NCBI GenBank assembly: GCA_964457225.1
Contig: CAYWEM010000002.1
Coordinates: forward strand, 248,001 to 312,000
Reading direction: 5' to 3'
Length of the DNA stretch: 64,000 nucleotides
Source of the DNA: CAYWEM01 sp964457225
GTDB taxonomy: Bacteria; Acidobacteriota; Aminicenantia; UBA2199
Part shown: positions 51,466-60,504 of the stretch, piece by piece
Layout: every line of letters begins with the position of its first letter
How positions within the stretch are numbered: position 1 is the stretch's first letter
The notes under the pieces: generated by a model
The model's input: only the letters and a program-made list of their open reading frames with translations
Databases searched by the model: none
Told to the model about the DNA's origin: nothing
Made by a program: the position numbers and the translations under genes

Positions 51466-54024
51466 ATGCGACAAAGGACCAAGGATCCGAAAAAGGATAT
51501 TGCGGAGCTAAGAAAAATCAACAGGTTGCTCCAGGATCAGCTTGAACAGGTTGCAAACAGCAGTAGCCATGATTCTGTGATCTTCAAGCAGAACATCCTG
51601 CTTCAGAAACAAGTTGAAAAACTCAAAGTTGAGTTCGAGCAGGTCAATACCCGCTTGTCCGATCTGCTCAGGGAAAAACAACTCATAAAAGAAAAACTCG
51701 TTGCAAGCGAAGACCACTACCGACTTGTGTTCGAACAATCCAAGGAAGCCATGATGACGCTGGCTCCCCCATCATGGCGGTTTACCTCAGGAAATCCGGC
51801 CATGTGCGAGATATTCAGGGTTAACAGCAATGAGGAACTGACCTCCCTTGAACCCTGGCAGGCTTCTCCGGAATTCCAGCCTGATGGGCGGCCCTCCATG
51901 GAAAAAGCCATGGAAATGATAGAACTGGCCATGAGCAGGGGGGCGCACTTTTTTGAATGGACCCACAAGCGCGCAGATGGAGAAGTATTCCCGGCAACAG
52001 TTTTGTTAACCAGAATTGAATCAGCGAGCGGGATCTTTCTTAACGCCACGGTTCGCGATATCACCGGACAAAAAAAGGCAGAATCCGCATTAAAAGAATC
52101 TGAAGAGAAACTGCGCAGTCTGGTCGACAGCTCGCCCTATTCTATTCAGCTGCTTGACCTTGAAGGGTTCACGGTTAAAGCCAACCGGGCCCACTTCAAA
52201 TTGTTCGGCGCAGTGCCGCCTCATGCTTATACCGTGCTCGATGATCCTTTTTTACAAAAAATGGGACTCCAGGATGACATGTTCAGAATCCTCAGGGGAG
52301 AAACCGTCAGTTTCCCTGAGTTTTATTACAACGTGCATGAACTCTACTCCCATCTGCCGGAAAACCCGGTATGGATAAGAATGGTTGGTTTCCCGCTCAT
52401 TGACCACCAGGGCAATGTTGTGAATATGGTGCTCATGCACGAAGATATAACAGAGAGCAGGCAGGCCCGGGAAAACATCCGGGCTAGTGAAGAGTTCAGA
52501 AAAAGGGTTTTTGAAAGTTCCAGAACACCGATTGTAGTCATGGACGCGGAGTCTTACAAGTATCTCGATTGCAATCCAGCGGCAGTGAGTATTTACCGAT
52601 TCAATTCAAAGGAAGAGACTCTCGGCAAAACACCTCTCGATGTATCAGCCCCGGTTCAATATGATGGAACTCCATCTGAAGAAAAAGCCCGGTATTATAT
52701 AAACCAGGCGTTACAAAATGAATCCATAATCTTTGAATGGCTGCATCGGCGGCCTGACGGCGAACTCTGGGATGCCGAAGTCCAGTTACTCAGCTTCAGT
52801 ATCGAAGACAGAAAGATGCTGCAGTTCTCCCTGGTTGACATTACCGAGCGTAAGCGCGCCGAGCAGGAAAAAGAAAAACTGCAGGCCCAGCTTAACCAGG
52901 CCGTCAAGATGGAATCGGTGGGCCGTCTGGCCGGAGGGATTGCCCACGACTTCAACAACATGCTTGGAGTCATCCTGGGCCAGACCGAGTTTGCCCTGCT
53001 CAAGCTGAAGCCGGATAACATATTTTACAAACAATTTTCAGAAATACATAAAGCGGCCCGGCACTCTGCTGATCTGACCCGCCAACTGCTGGCTTTCGCC
53101 CGCAAGCAGACTATAGCTCCCCGGGTACTGGATGTAAACGAAACGGTTCAAAGCATGCTGGCCATGCTGGGCCGGCTGATCGGCGAAGACATCGAACTGC
53201 AATGGCATCCCGGTAATGATCTCTGGCCGGTGAAGATGGATCCGGTCCAGGTGGACCAAATACTGGCCAATCTCTGCGTCAATGCCCGAGACGCTGTTTC
53301 CGGTGTGGGCAAAGTCTGCATTGCTACTGACAAAGTCTCCTTTGACCAAGACTTCTGCGACAGACATGCCGGTTTTACAGCAGGAGATTACGTATTGCTT
53401 TCAGTCAGCGATGATGGCTGCGGCATGGATGCTGAGATGCTGTCCCATCTGTTCGAGCCTTTCTTCACCAGCAAGGAGGTGGGCCAAGGCACCGGTCTGG
53501 GCCTGGCTTCAATTTACGGTGCGATCAAGCAGAACAACGGTTTTGTCGACGTGTACAGCAAGCCGGGCCAGGGCACTACCTTCAAAATTTACTTACCGCG
53601 GCACGCAGGCCTAGTTGAGTCCAAGCCTAAGAAGGAAAAAGAACCGCAGGTAATACGCGGTCACGAGACAATCCTGCTGGTGGAGGATGAGCCGATGATC
53701 CTCGAAGTGACCGGCACCATGTTGGAGATGCTCGGTTACACCGTATTGGCCGCCGGCAGCCCAGGCGAAGCCATCCGCCGGGCCCGCCAATACTCAGGCC
53801 GCATCGATCTTCTGATGACCGACGTGGTCATGCCCGAAATGAACGGTCTCGACTTGGCCCGGAAACTGCAATCAGCTCATCCTGACATCAGGAAATTGTT
53901 CATGTCGGGCTATACAGCTGATATCATAGTTAATCGCGGCATACTGGAAGAAGACGTTTATTTTCTCGAAAAACCTTTTTCCATGAACAGCCTGGCCGCG
54001 AAAATCAGGGAAGCCTTAGACTGA
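51466..54024 (+). CDS. Hybrid PAS sensor histidine kinase with C-terminal receiver
   Basis: 852 residues, no membrane helix. An N-terminal coiled coil (about 5-70) precedes three PAS segments (roughly 80-205, 205-335, 340-465; each begins like YRLVFEQSKEAMMT or SLVDSSPYSIQLLD). The HisKA box GGIAHDFNNMLG carries the phospho-acceptor His494. The ATPase domain (DDGCGMDAEMLSHLFEPFF, GQGTGLGLASIYG) follows. A receiver (ILLVEDEPM) ends the protein with phospho-acceptor Asp786 in LLMTDVVMPEMNG. It should sense an intracellular signal through PAS and phosphorelay onward, but no output gene is adjacent. Its leader is long and contains a possible small frame. Confidence 0.92.
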   Translation: MRQRTKDPKKDIAELRKINRLLQDQLEQVANSSSHDSVIFKQNILLQKQVEKLKVEFEQVNTRLSDLLREKQLIKEKLVASEDHYRLVFEQSKEAMMTLAPPSWRFTSGNPAMCEIFRVNSNEELTSLEPWQASPEFQPDGRPSMEKAMEMIELAMSRGAHFFEWTHKRADGEVFPATVLLTRIESASGIFLNATVRDITGQKKAESALKESEEKLRSLVDSSPYSIQLLDLEGFTVKANRAHFKLFGAVPPHAYTVLDDPFLQKMGLQDDMFRILRGETVSFPEFYYNVHELYSHLPENPVWIRMVGFPLIDHQGNVVNMVLMHEDITESRQARENIRASEEFRKRVFESSRTPIVVMDAESYKYLDCNPAAVSIYRFNSKEETLGKTPLDVSAPVQYDGTPSEEKARYYINQALQNESIIFEWLHRRPDGELWDAEVQLLSFSIEDRKMLQFSLVDITERKRAEQEKEKLQAQLNQAVKMESVGRLAGGIAHDFNNMLGVILGQTEFALLKLKPDNIFYKQFSEIHKAARHSADLTRQLLAFARKQTIAPRVLDVNETVQSMLAMLGRLIGEDIELQWHPGNDLWPVKMDPVQVDQILANLCVNARDAVSGVGKVCIATDKVSFDQDFCDRHAGFTAGDYVLLSVSDDGCGMDAEMLSHLFEPFFTSKEVGQGTGLGLASIYGAIKQNNGFVDVYSKPGQGTTFKIYLPRHAGLVESKPKKEKEPQVIRGHETILLVEDEPMILEVTGTMLEMLGYTVLAAGSPGEAIRRARQYSGRIDLLMTDVVMPEMNGLDLARKLQSAHPDIRKLFMSGYTADIIVNRGILEEDVYFLEKPFSMNSLAAKIREALD

Positions 54025-54090
54025 GGGGGCGCAATCTTCAATCAGGGTTTGGCCCGCAAAACCCGGCTGGCATAAATCGTCTGTCAGGCT

Positions 54091-54486
54091 CTATTTCCGG
54101 TCAGGATCAATACTCCTGGCCAGCCAGTCTTTACTTGCGGCTTCCCAGTTTGGTTCGGTTGAGGCATCAAAATACCTTTCCCATTCGTAAATGCCGGTTT
54201 CCTTGGCAATTCTGCGGAACTGCATGGTGGTCAGGGAACTGGACAGGATCACAGCCGACCTCTGCATGCCTTTGTCCTTGAAAAGTTTCTGGCCTTTCTG
54301 CATTTCGGCTTCAGCATCCTTCGGCAAAGGCTTAAGCTGGCGCATGTCAATCAGCACCGAGAACTTGCCCGGCATGGAGCGAAGTGTGGATTCCGACTCT
54401 TTAACCCATTTCTCCATTTCCTCTTTTTGGATGAAGCCGGAAAAAGTGAGTTTTACGCCGAAGTCCGTTTTTTCAATTTGATACAT
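54091..54486 (-). CDS. STAS/SpoIIAA-like small protein
   Basis: 131 residues from the ATG at 54486, directly after AAAGGAGGAACC; the longer frame to 54507 is not needed. The protein has the length and strand/helix rhythm of STAS-like or SpoIIAA-like proteins: MYQIEKTDFGVKLTFSGFI, KFSVLIDMRQLKPLPKDAEA and SAVILSSSLTTMQFRRIA. A conserved phosphorylated Ser as in anti-sigma antagonists cannot be assigned with certainty. It stands between the kinase gene and thiM on the opposite strand; a link to the kinase is possible but unproven. Confidence 0.65.
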   Translation of the reverse strand: MYQIEKTDFGVKLTFSGFIQKEEMEKWVKESESTLRSMPGKFSVLIDMRQLKPLPKDAEAEMQKGQKLFKDKGMQRSAVILSSSLTTMQFRRIAKETGIYEWERYFDASTEPNWEAASKDWLARSIDPDRK

Positions 54487-54608
54487 GGTTCCTCCTTTCA
54501 GGGTCACTATGATAATAATATGTTTTTAATATGTAACTTTTACAACCGTTGATGGAATTATCCTGATTTCCAACCAGCTGATTTATCGATTGTGATATTT
54601 GAGATTAC

Positions 54609-55421
54609 TTAAAAAACACGCAGTTTTTCAATGATCTCATCCGGACTCAACCCGGCCAGGATGTCAAGCAGGTCGGATTGAAAGGAACCCGGGCCCCGGG
54701 AGATTTGGGCGGCTTTTTCACCGGCCAGGCCGTAACAGGCCAGGGCCGCGGTCACCGCGCTCAGGGGTTCATCCGCCACAGCCAGGAAACAGGCGCAGGC
54801 CGTGGTGGCCATGCAGCCGGTGCCTGTGACCCGGCTGAACATGGGGTCGCCGTTGGCCACCTGGAAGGATTCACGGCCGTCGGTGATGAAATCGGTTGCT
54901 CCGGTCACCGCCACCACCATTCCGTGTTCCGCGGCCAGCCCGCGGGCATGGTCATGCACAGCGGCAACTTCTTCAAGTGAGTCAACTCCCCTGATCCTTG
55001 CTCCGCCGCCGGACGAACACAGCGCCTTTATTTCAGAAGCATTACCCCGCAAGACCGTCGGCTTGACTTCAGACAGCAGTTTATACACCGCCTCAGTCCT
55101 GAAAGCTGTAGCGCCGGCCCCGACCGGATCAAGCACAACCGGTTTGCCTCCTGCTTTCATCCGGCGACCGGCGAGCAACATCGATTCCAGGGTATAGGGA
55201 GTAAGCGTGCCTATGTTCAGCACCAGGGCGGCACAGATATCCGCCAGGGCTTCCATTTCCTGGTGAGCGTGGGCCATGATCGGCGATGCGCCCAGGGCCA
55301 GGGTGGCATTGGCCGTGGTGTTCATCACCACCAGGTTGGTTATGTGGTGAACCAGGGGCTGTTTTTCCCTGACCTGGTTCAGCAATTCGGCGGCGGTTCT
55401 GTTTATTCCCGTTTCGTGCAT
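54609..55421 (-). CDS. thiM: Hydroxyethylthiazole kinase
   Basis: 270 residues, the usual ThiM length. VLDPVGAGATAFRTE, VTGTGCMATTACACF and NASEIKAL are family motifs, with the anion-hole segment GTGC at the active site. It phosphorylates 4-methyl-5-(2-hydroxyethyl)thiazole for thiamine salvage. A GGAG site lies about 10 bases before the ATG. No thiE, thiD or TPP riboswitch is adjacent on this strand, so it may act as a stand-alone salvage step. Confidence 0.93.
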   Translation of the reverse strand: MHETGINRTAAELLNQVREKQPLVHHITNLVVMNTTANATLALGASPIMAHAHQEMEALADICAALVLNIGTLTPYTLESMLLAGRRMKAGGKPVVLDPVGAGATAFRTEAVYKLLSEVKPTVLRGNASEIKALCSSGGGARIRGVDSLEEVAAVHDHARGLAAEHGMVVAVTGATDFITDGRESFQVANGDPMFSRVTGTGCMATTACACFLAVADEPLSAVTAALACYGLAGEKAAQISRGPGSFQSDLLDILAGLSPDEIIEKLRVF

Positions 55422-55518
55422 TTTTTAAGTACTCCAACCGGTTTTTATTCGACTTGAAACGGTTTTAATTTTACCCTATTCAGCCCTTTCAGGTAAAGCC
55501 GCTCTGAGAGGACATTTC

Positions 55519-55547
55519 TTGCTCAGCCCGGGAAAAAATGCTATCAT
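55519..55547 (+). promoter_or_regulatory. Promoter of the envelope-sugar operon
   Basis: TTGCTC (55519-55524), 17 bp, TATCAT (55542-55547). The predicted start near 55554 lies only a few bases before the chosen ATG at 55558, so the message may be leaderless. Confidence 0.45.
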
Positions 55548-55557
55548 GTTTTCCCTC

Positions 55558-56028
55558 ATGGAAACACTGCAGAAGGAAATCGCCCAGCTACGTTCCGCCC
55601 TGCTCGAAAAAGCCCAAAGCGGTGATTTGCGGGAATTCACCGGACGTGAAACAGCCCGCAGTTTCCAGCTCGATTTCTGGGAACTGAGCCCGCGCGAACT
55701 GGATCACCAGATGGGCATGCGGCTCTCCATACTGAACGATTCCATAAAATGTACTCCTGACGGCGCTGTCAGCTCACACCGGCCTTTCATCGGCCCTGTG
55801 ATCGTTTTGCTGAAAAAAATCATCCGCCGTTTCTTCTGGCCTGACCTGGAAATGCTCTTCGCCCGCCAGAATCTTTTCAACGAGCGTCTGGTGGCTTTCC
55901 ACCTCGCCTCTTTCATCCGCTTCCGCCGGGATGAAGAAAAACTGCGGACTCTGGCCGATGATTTGCGTTCCCTGACCGAACAGCTTGCCGGCCGCCTCCC
56001 CGCTCAGCCTGATTCAGAAGGGAAATGA
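55558..56028 (+). CDS. Small helical protein preceding glycosyltransferases (unknown function)
   Basis: 156 residues from the ATG at 55558; in-frame ATGs at 55546 and upstream overlap the -10 box. No enzymatic motif is seen. The segment RPFIGPVIVLLKKIIRRFFWPDLEMLFARQNLFNERL resembles the N-terminal linker region found before sugar methyltransferases and glycosyltransferases of O-antigen clusters. Its stop directly abuts the next glycosyltransferase start (TGA then ATG), so the genes are co-translated. A scaffold or membrane-associated helper for sugar transfer is likely, but this is inference. Confidence 0.65.
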   Translation: METLQKEIAQLRSALLEKAQSGDLREFTGRETARSFQLDFWELSPRELDHQMGMRLSILNDSIKCTPDGAVSSHRPFIGPVIVLLKKIIRRFFWPDLEMLFARQNLFNERLVAFHLASFIRFRRDEEKLRTLADDLRSLTEQLAGRLPAQPDSEGK

Positions 56029-57438
56029 ATGGACACTGAAACCAAAAAGGCCCTTGATTACCTGGAAATTGCTGAAAAAGGGCTTGCGGATCAAGATTTT
56101 CAAAACCTGCTGACCTGCCTGCTGGTTTTCCTGGCCAGGCAGAAAACAGAAAGCACGGCTTTCAGGATTTTTTGCCGCAAGGCGGAAAGCCTGCGCCCGC
56201 CTCTTTTTCTGCTGAAAGCGCTTTCCCGCATGCAATGCGTCATGGGCTGGCGCAAACCCGCCCTTGGTCTTTACGATCACACCCTGCAACTGGTAGGCGG
56301 CGGCCAGAAATACGGCTGCACCATGGCCGCCCTGCTGCAGGACATGTTCGAACTGACCCTGATCAGCAATAAACCGGTCAGCCTGGAGGATTTATCCCGA
56401 TGGTACCGGCTGGATCTCTCGCATTGCCGCCTCCGTATTGAGCCGATCCCCTTATATGAAAAAGCGGGTATGGATCACGTGGACCCCTACCCGATCATGT
56501 TCGCCGACGACAATCCCTTTCACTTGATGTCAAGGCTGAGCGCATCCTACGATTTTTTCGTCAACAATTCCATGCTGGAAATGGTTTGGCCGCTCGCTCC
56601 GTTTTCCCTGATGGTCTGCCATTTCCCGGAAAGAAGAACCTCGCCGCATTTTTACGCCGATCTCTATGACCGGATCGTTTTCAACAGCCTCTATACGGCT
56701 GAATGGATAGAAAAACGCTGGAAACTCAAAGCCCGGCACCACGTTTACCCGCCGATAGAAACCGGGGCAGCGGGGGGAATCGGGCCGAAAGAAAAGCTGA
56801 TCCTTTCGGTGGCCAGGTTCGAAATCGGCGGCAGTAAGAAACAGATCCTGATGGTTGAAGCCTTTGCCGCTCTGTGCCGACAGGAACCGGAGCTGATGAG
56901 TGACTGGCGGCTGGTTCTGGCCGGGGGCGGCGGCCGTGGTGAAAATTCCTACCTGGAAAAAGTCCGAAAGACCATCTCGGTCCTGGGACTGAAAAACGTC
57001 GAAACCGCGGTCAACATCCCGGCCGAAGAACTGCGTTCCCTTTATCGCCGGGCCTCGGTCTTCTGGCATTTCTGCGGCTGGGGCGAAGAGGATCCGGCCC
57101 TGTTCGAACATTTCGGCATGACCACGGTGGAAGCCATGCAGAACGGCTGCGTTCCGGTGGTGTTCAACGGCGGCGGCCAGAGAGAAATAGTCAGGCATGG
57201 GGAAAACGGTTTCAGTTTTGACGATTTGGCCCAGGCCCGGCAATCGACCTTGAAACTCATCAAAGATGGAGACATGCTGGCCGCCATGTCCAACGCGGCC
57301 GCCCGGGACAGCAGGCGCTTCGACGGTGATCGATTCGCCGCTGAAATAAAAGAGCTGTTCAGCGGACTGCTTGAAGATTACCTGCAGCCCCGCCCCCCGG
57401 CCGCCTTGCTGACCGATTATCCTTTTACCCTGAGCTGA
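56029..57438 (+). CDS. GT4-type glycosyltransferase
   Basis: 469 residues. The C-terminal half is a GT-B domain: KLILSVARFEIGGSKKQ, WRLVLAGGGG, IPAEELRSLYRRASVFWHF, then the nucleotide-sugar segment EHFGMTTVEAMQNGCVPVVFNGGGQREIV with the EX7E-like pair. The N-terminal half is less typical for the family. It probably adds a sugar to a cell-surface glycan or lipid. It follows the small helical protein without a gap and is followed 12 bp later by a GT2 enzyme. Confidence 0.87.
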   Translation: MDTETKKALDYLEIAEKGLADQDFQNLLTCLLVFLARQKTESTAFRIFCRKAESLRPPLFLLKALSRMQCVMGWRKPALGLYDHTLQLVGGGQKYGCTMAALLQDMFELTLISNKPVSLEDLSRWYRLDLSHCRLRIEPIPLYEKAGMDHVDPYPIMFADDNPFHLMSRLSASYDFFVNNSMLEMVWPLAPFSLMVCHFPERRTSPHFYADLYDRIVFNSLYTAEWIEKRWKLKARHHVYPPIETGAAGGIGPKEKLILSVARFEIGGSKKQILMVEAFAALCRQEPELMSDWRLVLAGGGGRGENSYLEKVRKTISVLGLKNVETAVNIPAEELRSLYRRASVFWHFCGWGEEDPALFEHFGMTTVEAMQNGCVPVVFNGGGQREIVRHGENGFSFDDLAQARQSTLKLIKDGDMLAAMSNAAARDSRRFDGDRFAAEIKELFSGLLEDYLQPRPPAALLTDYPFTLS

Positions 57439-57450
57439 ATTGAGGTGTTC

Positions 57451-58464
57451 ATGGCCCGACTCTTTTCCATTATCATCCTGACCAAGAATTCCATGGGCGT
57501 GGTTGAACGCCTGCTTGAAAGCCTGCGTGACCAGGACTTCCCCCACGAACTGGAATGGATTTTCATGGACAACAGTTCCACTGACGGAACGGCCGCCTTA
57601 CTGGACTCGCTGCGCCTGGGCCGGAAAAAGATCGTCAACGTTCCGGAAGGCCGATTCAGTCACAGCGGCACCCGCCTCCAGGCGGCCCGGGAAGCATCCG
57701 GAGAAATTCTTTTCTTTTTCACCGACGACATCCTGCCCCAGGGCCGCGGATTCCTGGCCTCATTGGCCGCCCCCCTGCTGGACGGCCGGGCCGCGGCTGC
57801 TTACGGGGTACACCAGATCGACCCGCTCCGTCACGATCCGGTCGATGCTTATATGCACAACGACTGGCACCTGAATCACGATGACCTGGTCGGCCCGGTG
57901 GCCGCATCCTGCTGGTCCTTGCTCAGCCCGCAACAGAGAAGGAAACTGAGCAACTTCGACAACTGCGCCTCCTGCATCAGGCGGGAAGTCCTGTTGGAAA
58001 CCGGATTCCGCCCTGTTCCCTACGGGGAAGACATGCTGTTCGCCCGCGACCTGGTCTGCGGCGGCCACAGTGTGGCCCTGGCCCGTGAAGCACTTTTTTA
58101 CCACTGGCACAAGGTCAGTTTTTCCTACTTTTTCAAGCGCATGCTGATTGACCAGCACCTGAGCATCGACACCTTCGGCATTTACTATGTTCCCGGGCTT
58201 TACGGCACCCTGAAGGCCATTGCCCTGCGCATCATGCACCGCACTTACCTGGCCTTTTTCCGGGTGCGCATGCCCTTTTTCAGGAAGTTTTACTGGAGTT
58301 TTTACAACGCCCGGGTCCTGACCGCCGATTTCCTGGGCAAGTACAGCGGCACCCTGAACGAGGCGGACTGCCGCCACGGCCTGGTCTTCATCAAGAAAAG
58401 GCTGTTCAAACTGAAACAGAGGATAATCGCCGATATCGAAAAAAAGAGCATCCTGCGCTACTAG
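57451..58464 (+). CDS. GT2-type glycosyltransferase
   Basis: 337 residues from the ATG at 57451, with a GAGGTG site closely upstream. The opening MARLFSIIILTKNS and EWIFMDNSSTDGT are the GT-A fold start, and FFFTDDILPQG carries the metal-binding DD. VPYGEDMLFARDLVCGG contains an ED pair of the acceptor region. The C-terminal part has basic and aromatic helices that may contact the membrane. It is the last gene of the three-gene envelope-sugar group. The sugar and acceptor are unknown; rhamnosyltransferase-like enzymes look similar. Confidence 0.87.
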   Translation: MARLFSIIILTKNSMGVVERLLESLRDQDFPHELEWIFMDNSSTDGTAALLDSLRLGRKKIVNVPEGRFSHSGTRLQAAREASGEILFFFTDDILPQGRGFLASLAAPLLDGRAAAAYGVHQIDPLRHDPVDAYMHNDWHLNHDDLVGPVAASCWSLLSPQQRRKLSNFDNCASCIRREVLLETGFRPVPYGEDMLFARDLVCGGHSVALAREALFYHWHKVSFSYFFKRMLIDQHLSIDTFGIYYVPGLYGTLKAIALRIMHRTYLAFFRVRMPFFRKFYWSFYNARVLTADFLGKYSGTLNEADCRHGLVFIKKRLFKLKQRIIADIEKKSILRY

Positions 58465-58598
58465 AAGGGATTAAACAAATAATATCGCTTTTCCAGTAAA
58501 CCAGTAAAAACAACAGTTTGCGGTGAAAGAGAACACTGCCGATTATTTCAATTTCTTGTCAACTTCTTGAATGAATCCATTCGAGATACGTCTCCTGA

Positions 58599-59783
58599 TC
58601 AGACACGAGCCAGGCCGGCCAGAGAGGTTTCCCGGTAATCCGCTTTCAGGTCGCGGCCGGTTTCGACCATGACCCGCACCACTTCGTCGAAAGAAACACG
58701 GTGAGTACCGTCTCCAAGCAGGGCGTAAGCTGCGCAATCCAGAGCGCGTTCCGCGGCCATCGCATTCCTTTCTATACAGGGAATCTGCACCAGGCCGTCG
58801 ACCGGGTCACAGGTCAGGCCCAGGTGATGTTCGAGACCCATTTCAGCGGCGTATTCGATTTGGCCGGGAGAACCGCCCATCAATTGAGTGGCGGCGGCCG
58901 CGGCCATGGCGCAGGCGGTTCCGATTTCGCCCTGGCAGCCGACCTCGGCTCCTGAAATGGAACCGTTTTTTTTGACCAGGTTGCCCACCAGCCCGGCCGT
59001 GGCCAGGGCGTTGATGATCTTGCTCCTGGAGAAAGAATAGGTCTGAAAGAGTTGCAGTAAAACCGCCGGCAGAACGCCGCAGGAACCGCAGGTGGGAGCG
59101 GTGACTATTTCCCCGCCGGCCGCGTTTTCCTCGGCAACCGCCAGGGCATAGGCGAAAGTGAGGCTGATTTTTTGCAAAAAACCGGCAGTATTGATGGCTT
59201 TCACGTAAAAGGAAGAGGCCTTTCGCGGCAAATGCAATGAACCTGGCAAATTTCCTTCGCTTTCAATGCCGCGATTGACTGCCTGCTGCATCTTTTCCCA
59301 GATGTTTTCCAAAAAACCCCTCAGGTCTTCGGCTTCATGTTGAAAAACGTATTCGCAGAGCGGCATGCCGTTCGCCCGGCTCCAGCCGAGGATATCGTTC
59401 ATCTTGTCGAGGGGATAGAGCGAAACTGCGGGCGGAGTTTCCAGATCATCTGCATAAGCTCCGCCCCCCAGGGAGTAGACCCGCCAGGTCACCGCCGGCT
59501 TGTTTTCGTAGCAGGCGGTGAAATCAAGGGCATTGGGGTGACCGGGCAGGAACAGGTCCGGCCTCCAGTCAATCTCAAGCTCACGTGACTTGAAAACTGC
59601 GGCCAGGGCCTGTTCGGTCAGGTGACCCTTGCCGGTTGCGGCCAGGCTTCCGTACAGGGTCACCTGGAATTTCCCGGCTTCCGGATGACGAAGCAGGAAT
59701 TCGCCCGCAGCTCTGCGTGGCGCCATGGTATGACTGCTGGATGGTCCTGTCCCGACGCGAAACAATTCCCTTATTGATTCCAA
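58599..59783 (-). CDS. sdaA: L-serine ammonia-lyase, single-chain Fe-S type
   Basis: 394 residues. The N-terminal part starts with SIRELFRVGTGPSSSHTMAP, the beta-domain opening. The alpha part has the cluster-binding cysteines in APTCGSCGVLPA and GLTCDPVDGLVQIPC, plus GAEVGCQGEIGTACAMAAAA. It converts L-serine to pyruvate and ammonia using an oxygen-sensitive [4Fe-4S] cluster. The fused single chain is typical of SdaA in many bacteria. It is transcribed alone on the minus strand. An oxygen-labile enzyme fits an anaerobic host. The 134-bp gap to the GT2 gene shows no clear terminator. Confidence 0.93.
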   Translation of the reverse strand: MESIRELFRVGTGPSSSHTMAPRRAAGEFLLRHPEAGKFQVTLYGSLAATGKGHLTEQALAAVFKSRELEIDWRPDLFLPGHPNALDFTACYENKPAVTWRVYSLGGGAYADDLETPPAVSLYPLDKMNDILGWSRANGMPLCEYVFQHEAEDLRGFLENIWEKMQQAVNRGIESEGNLPGSLHLPRKASSFYVKAINTAGFLQKISLTFAYALAVAEENAAGGEIVTAPTCGSCGVLPAVLLQLFQTYSFSRSKIINALATAGLVGNLVKKNGSISGAEVGCQGEIGTACAMAAAAATQLMGGSPGQIEYAAEMGLEHHLGLTCDPVDGLVQIPCIERNAMAAERALDCAAYALLGDGTHRVSFDEVVRVMVETGRDLKADYRETSLAGLARV

Positions 59784-59910
59784 GTGGGTTTTCCTTATCA
59801 GAGGACGTTATTTTAGCCTATTTCCCCTGTTTTGTCCATGAGGGCATACCCGATAGAGGGTCAATGCATTCATTATTAAGGGATATACAGAAAATCTCCC
59901 GGAGATATCT

Positions 59911-59940
59911 TTGGCAGTCTTCACGAATTGGTGATATAAT
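59911..59940 (+). promoter_or_regulatory. Extended -10 promoter of the 97-residue membrane protein
   Basis: TTGGCA (59911-59916), 18 bp, then TGATATAAT with perfect TATAAT at 59935-59940 and the TGn extension. AAGGAG and the ATG at 59979 follow after about 30 nt. Confidence 0.6.
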
Positions 59941-59978
59941 CCGCATCTGGTTCTTAATGAATTGCACAAGGAGTTGTC

Positions 59979-60272
59979 ATGGCAGGAGAAGCGGCAATCA
60001 TCATCGCCATGCAGAACAAGTGCCTGAGAAGGTTCTTGGAGCATAACGCGCTCAGCCCCGACCAGGCCAAAACCGTTGAAGAACTGGGTCTGAGAAAGAA
60101 CCCGTTTTTTAACAGGTTTCTACGCCGGGGCATCCTGGTGCAAACCTCGGAAGATCGCTATTACATGATTCCCGAAAAGGCCGAGGAATTCAAAAGACAG
60201 AGAAAAAGACATGTTTTCATAGCCCTGGCCGTTATCCTGGCGGCAATCGCACTGATCGCCTGGCTGGTCTAG
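59979..60272 (+). CDS. Small tail-anchored protein of unknown function (97 aa)
   Basis: 97 residues behind an extended -10 promoter and an AAGGAG site. The N-terminal ~70 residues are soluble and basic (LRRFLEHNALSPDQAKTVEELG, RYYMIPEKAEEFKRQRKRH), with a possible helix-turn-helix-like rhythm. The last ~23 residues are a hydrophobic helix (VFIALAVILAAIALIAWLV) that would anchor it. I do not recognise the family. It precedes a restriction-modification locus by about 200 bp but is probably separate. Confidence 0.65.
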   Translation: MAGEAAIIIAMQNKCLRRFLEHNALSPDQAKTVEELGLRKNPFFNRFLRRGILVQTSEDRYYMIPEKAEEFKRQRKRHVFIALAVILAAIALIAWLV

Positions 60273-60440
60273 AAAACAGAAGTCAATTCCGGGGAAATAT
60301 CACGTTTTCAGGACATTGTCGAAACAGGCCGCTGGATAATAAGTCGGCCAGGTAAAAGCAATGGCAATTGCGTAAAAATCACTTTTCACAGAATCCAGAA
60401 CCACTATCATTCGCAGAAACTTCATTACTGCAAAACCAAC

Positions 60441-60469
60441 TTGACAATTGTTTCAACTCAAGCTATTAT
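60441..60469 (+). promoter_or_regulatory. Strong promoter of the restriction-modification locus
   Basis: Perfect TTGACA (60441-60446), 17 bp, TATTAT (60464-60469). The predicted start near 60476 is three bases before an ATG (60479) that opens a 9-codon frame (MITAIWRGN). The stop of that frame (TGA 60506-60508) overlaps the TTG start of the HsdS-like gene (60505). The 60273-60440 stretch shows nothing else. Confidence 0.7.
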
Positions 60470-60504
60470 TGCAGCATCATGATTACTGCAATTTGGCGGG
60501 GCAA

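Noticed and set aside
55500..55510. CTGAGA-like sequence upstream of thiM suggesting a TPP riboswitch
   Set aside because: It is on the plus strand while thiM is read from the minus strand, and no other riboswitch helices are seen.
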